Of a DNA stretch of 10,042 nucleotides, positions 4,360-10,042 are shown in pieces. Under the pieces are notes generated by a model that saw only the letters and a program-made list of their open reading frames with translations, was not told where the DNA came from and made no database searches. How positions within the stretch are numbered: the stretch's first letter is position 1; each line of letters starts with the position of its first letter. The DNA is from Frankiaceae bacterium (lineage in GTDB: Bacteria; Actinomycetota; Actinomycetes; Mycobacteriales; SCTD01): assembly GCA_947479995.1 (NCBI GenBank), contig CANKBT010000094.1:1-10042 (forward strand), written 5' to 3'. A program made the translations under genes and the position numbers.

Positions 4360-7300
4360 ATGGACGCCCCCGCCCTGCGCCGCCGGCCGCCGGCCCGCCG
4401 CACCGCCCCGGTCCTCGACGCCGCGCAGCGCCGCGTCGTCGAGCACGCCGGCGGGCCGCTGCTGGTGCTCGCCGGCCCGGGCACCGGCAAGACCACGACG
4501 CTGGTCGAGGCCGTCGTCCACCGCGTCGAGCAGCGGGGCCTCGCCCCCGAGCAGGTGCTGGCGCTGACCTTCAGCCGCACGGCCGCGCAGGAGCTGCGCG
4601 AGCGCGTCACCGCCCGCCTCGGCCGCACGACGCGCGGTCCGGTCGCCATGACGCTGCACGGCTACGCGTACGCGCTGCTGCGCCGCGAGCTGACCGGCGC
4701 GCCGCTGCGGCTGCTCACCGGCCCCGAGCAGGACCTCGAGGTCGCGCGACTGCTCGCCGGCGACCTGGCCGACGGCGCGCTGCGCTGGCCCGAGGAGCTG
4801 CGCGGGGCGGTGCCGCTGCGCGGCTTCCGCAGCGAGCTGCGCGACCTGCTGCAGCGCGCGCAGGAGCGCGGCGTCGCGCCGGAGGACCTCGCGCGCCTCG
4901 GCGTCGAGGCGGGCCGCCCGGAGTGGGAGGCGGCCGCGGGCTTCCTCGCCGACTACGAGCGGCGCTTCGACCTCGACCCCTTCGCCGAGACGGTCGACCA
5001 GGCCGGGCTGGTGCAGGCCGCCGCCGGGCTGCTCGAGCAGGACGCCGCGCTGCGCGCCCGCGAGCGCGCCGCCCGCGCGGTGGTGCTCGTCGACGAGGTG
5101 CAGGACACCGACCCGGCGCAGTGGCGGCTGCTCCAGGCGCTGGCCGGCGACGGGCGCGACCTCGTGGCGGTCGGCGACCCCGACCAGGCGATCTACGCCT
5201 TCCGCGGGGCCGACGTGCGCGGGCTGGCGGGCTTCCGCGAGCGGTTCCGCACGGCGGCGGGCGCGCCGGCGCCGCTCGTCGCGCTGCGCACGAGCCGCCG
5301 CTCGGGGCCGGTGCTGCTCGCCGCCAGCCGGTCGGTCGCCGCCCGGCTGCCGCGCCTGCCCGGGGCCGACCACCGCGACCTGGCGGGCGAGGAGGCCACC
5401 CCCGGGCGGGTCGACGTGCTGCTGGCGTCGAGCCCGAGCGCCGAGGCCGCGCTCGTCGCCGACGTGCTGCGCCGTGCCCACCTGCACGACGGCGTGCCGT
5501 GGTCGGCGATGGCGGTGCTGCTGCGCTCGACGCCGCAGTCGCTGGCGGTGCTGCGCCGCGGCCTGCTGGCGGCGGGCGTGCCCGTCGGCACCCCGCGCGA
5601 CGAGGTGCCGCTCGCCGAGGAGCCGCTCGTGCAGGCGCTGCTCCACCTGCTGCAGACGGCGCTCGGCGGGGGCGCGGGGGAGCAGGACGTCCTCGACCTG
5701 CTCGCCGGGCCGCTCGTGCGCGCCGACGCCCTGGCGGTGCGCCGCCTGCGCCGGGCGCTGCGCCGCCTCGACCTCGAGGCCGGGCGCGCCACCGACGCGC
5801 CCGCGCTGCTCGTCGAGGCGGTGCTCGACCCGCGCAGCGCCCTGCTTCTGCCCTCCGCCGAGCGCGGGCCGCTCGACCGCGCGCACGCGCTGCTCGCCGC
5901 GGTGCGGGGCGCGGCCGGCGGCACCGTCGAGGACGTCCTGTGGGAGGCGTGGCAGGCGGCTGGCCTGGAGCGCCGGCTGGTCGCCGACAGCGCGGCCGGC
6001 GGGGCGCGGGGCGCCGCCGCCGACCGCGGGCTCGACGCCGTCATCGCGCTGTTCGACGCCGCCGCGCGCTACGTCGACCGGCTGCCCGCCGCCGGGCCGC
6101 TCGGCTTCCTCGCCGACGTGCAGGCCCAGGAGGTGCCCGGCGACACGCTCGCCGCCCGCACCCCGGAGGGCGACGCCGTGCGGGTCATGACCGCGCACGC
6201 GTCCAAGGGCCTGGAGTGGCGCCTCGTCGTGGTCGCCGGCGTGCAGGAGGGCGTGTGGCCCGACCTGCGCCTGCGGGGCTCGCTGCTGGGCGCCGACGCG
6301 CTCGCCGACCGCGTGGCCGGGCGCGGCGACGGCGCGGCCCGGCTGTCGCCCGACGCGCTGGCCGCGCGGCGCGGCGAGCTGCTCGCCGAGGAGCGCCGGC
6401 TGTTCTACGTCGCGGTGACCCGCGCCCGCGAGCGGCTCGTCGTCACGGCGGTCGCGAGCGGCGAGGGCGGCGACGACCGCCCGAGCCGCTTCCTCGACGA
6501 GCTCGGCGTGCCGGTGCCGCCGGTCGCCGCACCGGTCGGCCGGCCGCTCACGTCGGCGGGCCTGGTCGCCGAGCTGCGCACGGTCGCAGCCAGCACCCCC
6601 GACCCCGCGCTGCGCGAGGCGGCCTGCCGGCGGCTGGCGGTGCTCGCCGGGCCGGGCGACGGGCACGTCGCCGCCGCCGACCCCGCCCGCTGGTGGGGCC
6701 TGGCACCGCTCAGCGACGACGGCCCGCTCGTGCGCGAGGGCGAGGGCGTGCGGGTGTCGCCCAGCAAGGTCGAGTCGTTCGACACCTGCTCGCTGCGCTG
6801 GCTGCTCGAGACCGCCGTCGGCGTCTCGGGCACGACCGGCCCCTCGCAGGTGCTCGGCACGCTCGTGCACGCGCTCGCCGAGCTCGGCAGCGGCGCCGAC
6901 GCGCTCACCGAGGAGCAGCTCACCGCGCGGCTCGACGAGGTGCTGCCGGAGCTCGACCTCGGCGCCCCGTGGGCGGTCGTCCGGCGGCGCGAGGAGGCGG
7001 TCGGCGCGCTGCGCCGCTTCCTGGCCTGGCAGGCCGCCAACGACCGCGAGCTCGTGGCGACCGAGCTGGAGGTCGCCGTGCCGCTCGGCGACGGCGCCGA
7101 GCTCCGCGGCCGGGTCGACCGGCTCGAGCGCGACGCGCAGGGCCGGGCGGTCGTCGTCGACCTCAAGACCGGCACGGGCAGGCCGAGCAGGGACGAGCTG
7201 CCGCGGCAGCCGCAGCTCGGCGTCTACCAGCTCGCGGTGGCGCTCGGCGCCTTCGCCGACCGCGGCCTGCACGAGCCGGGCGGCGCGTCGCTCGTGCAGC

Positions 7301-7506
7301 TCAAGAAGGGCAAGCAGGCCCTCGAGCAGCACCAGGTCGCGCTGTCCGACGACGACGACCCGGCGTGGGCCGAGCAGCTCGTCGGCGACGTCGTGCGCGG
7401 CATGAGCGGCGGCTCGTTCCCGGCGGCGGTCAACAAGCACTGCCAGAGCTGCGCGGTGCGCACGAGCTGCCCGGCGTGGCCCGAGGGCGACGGGGTCGTG
7501 CGGTGA
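4360..7506 (+). CDS. adnA: AdnA: UvrD-type helicase-nuclease subunit of the AdnAB DNA-end resection complex
   Basis: This 1048-residue protein has a superfamily 1A motor followed by a RecB-family nuclease, close to the usual AdnA length. Motor motifs: Walker A GPGTGKTT (K44), Walker B VDEVQDT (D245, E246), GDPDQAIYAFRGA (272-284), the HASKGLEW segment (613-620) and motif VI EERRLFYVAVTRAR with R688. Nuclease: GRVDR (D920), VVDLKTG (D934, K936) and QLGVYQLA. Four cysteines, C810 and C1028-x2-C1031-x5-C1037, bracket the nuclease in the AddB-like Fe-S staple pattern. D934 falls at the same number as the nuclease aspartate I recall being mutated in mycobacterial AdnA. With AdnB it unwinds and resects double-strand breaks, taking the place of RecBCD/AddAB. 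ATG 4360 is chosen from the promoter spacing. The gene overlaps adnB by 4 bp (GTGA). Confidence 0.95.
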   Translation: MDAPALRRRPPARRTAPVLDAAQRRVVEHAGGPLLVLAGPGTGKTTTLVEAVVHRVEQRGLAPEQVLALTFSRTAAQELRERVTARLGRTTRGPVAMTLHGYAYALLRRELTGAPLRLLTGPEQDLEVARLLAGDLADGALRWPEELRGAVPLRGFRSELRDLLQRAQERGVAPEDLARLGVEAGRPEWEAAAGFLADYERRFDLDPFAETVDQAGLVQAAAGLLEQDAALRARERAARAVVLVDEVQDTDPAQWRLLQALAGDGRDLVAVGDPDQAIYAFRGADVRGLAGFRERFRTAAGAPAPLVALRTSRRSGPVLLAASRSVAARLPRLPGADHRDLAGEEATPGRVDVLLASSPSAEAALVADVLRRAHLHDGVPWSAMAVLLRSTPQSLAVLRRGLLAAGVPVGTPRDEVPLAEEPLVQALLHLLQTALGGGAGEQDVLDLLAGPLVRADALAVRRLRRALRRLDLEAGRATDAPALLVEAVLDPRSALLLPSAERGPLDRAHALLAAVRGAAGGTVEDVLWEAWQAAGLERRLVADSAAGGARGAAADRGLDAVIALFDAAARYVDRLPAAGPLGFLADVQAQEVPGDTLAARTPEGDAVRVMTAHASKGLEWRLVVVAGVQEGVWPDLRLRGSLLGADALADRVAGRGDGAARLSPDALAARRGELLAEERRLFYVAVTRARERLVVTAVASGEGGDDRPSRFLDELGVPVPPVAAPVGRPLTSAGLVAELRTVAASTPDPALREAACRRLAVLAGPGDGHVAAADPARWWGLAPLSDDGPLVREGEGVRVSPSKVESFDTCSLRWLLETAVGVSGTTGPSQVLGTLVHALAELGSGADALTEEQLTARLDEVLPELDLGAPWAVVRRREEAVGALRRFLAWQAANDRELVATELEVAVPLGDGAELRGRVDRLERDAQGRAVVVDLKTGTGRPSRDELPRQPQLGVYQLAVALGAFADRGLHEPGGASLVQLKKGKQALEQHQVALSDDDDPAWAEQLVGDVVRGMSGGSFPAAVNKHCQSCAVRTSCPAWPEGDGVVR

Positions 7507-10042
7507 AGCACCTCCCGCTCGACGTCCTCGCCGGGGTGCTCGGCCGCACCCTCAGCGCCGAGCAGGCGGCGGTCGTCACCGCCCCGCTCGAGGCGGGCGC
7601 GGTCGTCGCGGGTGCCGGCAGCGGCAAGACGTCGACGATGGTCGCCCGCGTGGTGTGGCTCGTCGGCTCGGGCCGCGTGCGGCCCGACGAGGTGCTCGGC
7701 CTGACCTTCACCACCAAGGCGGCCGAGGAGCTGGCCGGGCGCGTGCGCGTCGGGCTCCGCGCGCTCGCCCGGCAGGGCCTGCTGCCCGGCGACACCGACC
7801 TCGAGCCGGTCGTGTCGACCTACCACGCCTACGCCGGGCGGCTCGTCCGCGACCACGCCCTGCGCGCCGGCCGGGAGCCGTCCGCGCGGCTCATCACGCC
7901 CGCGACGAGCTGGCAGCTGGCGGCCCGGGTGGTCGGCACGTACGACGGGCCGATGGACGCGGTGACGTGGGCCGAGTCGACGGTCGTGCAGGCGGTGCTC
8001 GCGCTGGCCGGCGACCTCGCCGAGCACCTCGTCGCGCCCGACGACGTGCGGCGGGTCGGGGCGTGGCTGCGCGAGCGCGCGGCCACCGACGCCGACGTCC
8101 TCAAGCCCGGGCGCGACGTCGTCGGCTGCCACGAGGTGCGCGAGCAGCTGCTGCCGCTGGTGGCCCGCTACGCCGAGGCCAAGCGCGCGCGCGACCTGCT
8201 CGACTTCGGCGACGTCGTCGCGCTCGCCGCCGAGCTCGCCCGCGACCACCCGGCCGTGCGCGACGCCGAGCGGGCGGCGGCGCGGGTCGTGCTGCTCGAC
8301 GAGTACCAGGACACCGGCGCGGCGCAGGAGGTGCTGCTGTCGTCCCTGTTCGGCCCCCGCGACGGGGTGTCGCACGCCGTCACCGGCGTCGGCGACCCCT
8401 GCCAGAGCATCTACGGCTGGCGCGGCGCCGGCGCCGGCACGCTGCGGCGCTTCGCGCGGGCCTTCGGCGCCCCCGACCCGGCCCCGCGCACCCTGGCCAC
8501 CACCTACCGCAACGGCGGGCGGGTGCTGCTGCTCGCCAACGCGCTGTCCGCCCCGCTGCGCCGCGAGGGGCTGCCCGTGCCCGAGCTCGCGCCGGCGCCG
8601 GGCCGCGAGCACGACGGCGTCGTGCGCTGCGCGCTGCTGGGCGACGCCGACGCCGAGGCGGCCTGGGTCGCGGCCCAGGTGCGCGACGGCCTCGCGGGGC
8701 TGCCCGACGACCCTGCGCGGCGCTTCTCGCGCGCGGCGGTGCTGTGCCGCAAGCGCGCCATGTTCCCGCGGCTGCGCGAGGCGCTGGAGGCCGTCGGCCT
8801 GCCGGTCGAGGTGGTCGGCCTCGGCGGGCTGCTCGACGTGCCGGAGGTGAGCGACGTCGTGGCCACGCTGTGCGTGCTCGACGACCCGACGGCCGACGCC
8901 GCGCTGCTGCGCCTGCTCACCGGTCCGCGCTGGCGCCTCGGCCCGCGCGACCTCGCGGCCCTCGGGCAGCGGGCGCGCGGCCTGGTGCGCCGCGCCGACC
9001 GCGACGCCGGCGTCGACGCGGTCGCCGCGGTCGTGCTCGGCGTCGACGACGAGACCGCCGGCTCGCTCGTCGACGCCCTCGACGACCTGCCGGCCGCCGG
9101 GCCGCGCGACCCGCTCTCGCCCGAGGGGCGCCGCCGGCTCACCGCGCTGCGCGACGAGCTGCGCGGGCTGCGCGCCCGCCTCGACCAGCCGCTGCCCGAG
9201 CTCGTCGCCGACGTCGAGCGCACGCTCGGCCTCGACGTCGAGGTCGCCGCCCGCCCGGGCGCGACGACGGCGTCCGCCGCCCGGGCCGACCTCGACGCCT
9301 TCGCCGACGCGGCCGCCGCGTTCTCCGGCGACGCGACCCGCGACGGCGCCCACGGCTCGGTGCTGTCGGCGTTCCTCGCCTTCCTGTCGGCCGCCGAGGA
9401 CGAGGAGCACGGGCTCGACGGCGGCGCCACGACCGCCGCCGACACCGTCAAGCTCATGACGGTGCACGCCGCCAAGGGGCTGGAGTGGCCGGTCGTCGCG
9501 GTGCCCGGCATGGCGGCCGGCAGCGGCTCGGCGGTCTTCCCCGCCGTGCCGCGGGCGTCGACCTCGTGGACCGCCAACGCCCGGCTGCTGCCCTTCCCGC
9601 TGCGCGGCGACCGCGACGACCTGCCGGCCCTCGCCGGCCTCGGCCGCGACGACCTCGCGGCGCACGTGCAGGCGAACAAGGAGCGCGACGCCCGCGAGGA
9701 GCGCCGGCTGGGCTACGTCGCCGTCACCCGCGCCGAGTCGCTCCTGCTGTGCTCGGGCCACCACTGGGGCGAGGGCAAGACGGTGCTCGGCCCGTCGCCC
9801 TTCCTCGAGGAGGCGCGGGCGGCGTGCGAGGCGGGCGCCGGCGACGTCGACACCTGGCTCGAGGAGCCGCCGGAGGTCAACCCGCTCACCGCCCGCGAGC
9901 GCACCGCGCCGTGGCCGCTCGTCGCGCCGCCCGCCGCCGCGGGCACCCGCGCGGCCGCCGACCGCGTGCGGGCCCTGCGCGACGCCGGCGTGCCCGCCGT
10001 CGCCGACGAGGGCCGCGACCCGGCGTCGCAGGCCCTCGTCGA
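7503..10042 (+). CDS. adnB: AdnB: UvrD-type helicase-nuclease subunit of AdnAB (runs off the right edge)
   Basis: The frame opens at GTG 7503, which overlaps the adnA TGA (7504-7506), and stays open for 846 complete codons to the window edge. Motor motifs are intact: Walker A AGAGSGKTS (K42), TFTTKAAEEL just after it, Walker B LLDEYQDT (D266, E267), GDPCQSIYGWRGAG (from 297), MTVHAAKGLEW (652-662) and motif VI ERRLGYVAVTRAE (R743). AdnB proteins are roughly 1,100 residues (from memory), so about 250 residues should lie to the right, including the C-terminal RecB-type nuclease; none of that domain is visible here. In the mycobacterial complex AdnB is the main translocating motor (established knowledge). 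The 4-bp overlap with no separate promoter implies co-transcription and translational coupling, which suits a 1:1 heterodimer. Cysteine C300 in the GDPCQ motif, where AdnA has Asp, is a visible difference between the subunits. Confidence 0.95.
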   Translation, partial: MKHLPLDVLAGVLGRTLSAEQAAVVTAPLEAGAVVAGAGSGKTSTMVARVVWLVGSGRVRPDEVLGLTFTTKAAEELAGRVRVGLRALARQGLLPGDTDLEPVVSTYHAYAGRLVRDHALRAGREPSARLITPATSWQLAARVVGTYDGPMDAVTWAESTVVQAVLALAGDLAEHLVAPDDVRRVGAWLRERAATDADVLKPGRDVVGCHEVREQLLPLVARYAEAKRARDLLDFGDVVALAAELARDHPAVRDAERAAARVVLLDEYQDTGAAQEVLLSSLFGPRDGVSHAVTGVGDPCQSIYGWRGAGAGTLRRFARAFGAPDPAPRTLATTYRNGGRVLLLANALSAPLRREGLPVPELAPAPGREHDGVVRCALLGDADAEAAWVAAQVRDGLAGLPDDPARRFSRAAVLCRKRAMFPRLREALEAVGLPVEVVGLGGLLDVPEVSDVVATLCVLDDPTADAALLRLLTGPRWRLGPRDLAALGQRARGLVRRADRDAGVDAVAAVVLGVDDETAGSLVDALDDLPAAGPRDPLSPEGRRRLTALRDELRGLRARLDQPLPELVADVERTLGLDVEVAARPGATTASAARADLDAFADAAAAFSGDATRDGAHGSVLSAFLAFLSAAEDEEHGLDGGATTAADTVKLMTVHAAKGLEWPVVAVPGMAAGSGSAVFPAVPRASTSWTANARLLPFPLRGDRDDLPALAGLGRDDLAAHVQANKERDAREERRLGYVAVTRAESLLLCSGHHWGEGKTVLGPSPFLEEARAACEAGAGDVDTWLEEPPEVNPLTARERTAPWPLVAPPAAAGTRAAADRVRALRDAGVPAVADEGRDPASQALV

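Noticed and set aside
3367..7440. Open frame of 1357 codons on the minus strand
   Set aside because: It lies antisense to the protease and to adnA, whose motifs are unmistakable. The product is low-complexity Arg/Ala/Gly/Gln-rich with no domain, as expected where stops are rare in high-GC DNA.
7224..9764. Open frame of 846 codons on the minus strand
   Set aside because: It is antisense to adnB, which shows all SF1A helicase motifs on the plus strand. The minus product is compositionally biased and has no recognisable domain.

Overview
The window comes from a very high G+C actinobacterium. Nearly every codon in the genes ends in G or C, and GTG starts are frequent. The gene set (a DUF3152 protein, MoeZ, an Ada/ATL-like MGMT protein, and the AdnA-AdnB helicase-nuclease pair) matches the neighbourhood around adnAB in Mycobacterium (Rv3201c to Rv3207c, from memory). 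AdnAB is the actinobacterial double-strand-break resection machine, so this assignment is firm. I do not assign a genus.

Layout. Bases 1-205 hold the proline- and acid-rich tail of an upstream plus-strand gene, closed by a perfect 15-bp hairpin (231-265). A plus-strand pair follows: a secreted or membrane-anchored DUF3152 protein with a metzincin-type zinc motif (359-1099), then moeZ (1206-2387). A small RsbW-type ATPase gene converges on moeZ from the minus strand (2392-2802); their stop codons share one 12-bp palindrome. An MGMT-family protein that lacks the alkyl-acceptor cysteine (2935-3312) is read divergently from the ATPase. Next is a secreted trypsin-like serine protease gene (3397-4269), broken by an in-frame TAG just before its active-site serine segment. 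After a second strong hairpin (4283-4319) come adnA (4360-7506) and adnB (7503 to beyond the right edge), overlapping by 4 bp.

How the genes work together. AdnA and AdnB form one heterodimer that unwinds and trims broken DNA ends; AdnA shows an intact motor, an intact RecB-family nuclease and a four-cysteine Fe-S pattern. The MGMT-like protein is plausibly a non-enzymatic alkylation sensor, so a DNA-repair theme is present. MoeZ activates sulfur-carrier proteins. The protease, ATPase and DUF3152 protein have no evident functional tie to these.

Regulation. The nonamer TGGCAGGCT occurs upstream of three genes. In two of them (DUF3152 and adnA) it lies exactly 7 nt before the start codon with no ribosome-binding site, as expected for leaderless transcripts. 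In the third (moeZ) it lies farther upstream and the gene has its own GGAG. The most notable single observation is the TAG codon that splits the protease gene. No mobile element, CRISPR array, tRNA or rRNA was seen, and I found no clearly novel multi-gene system.
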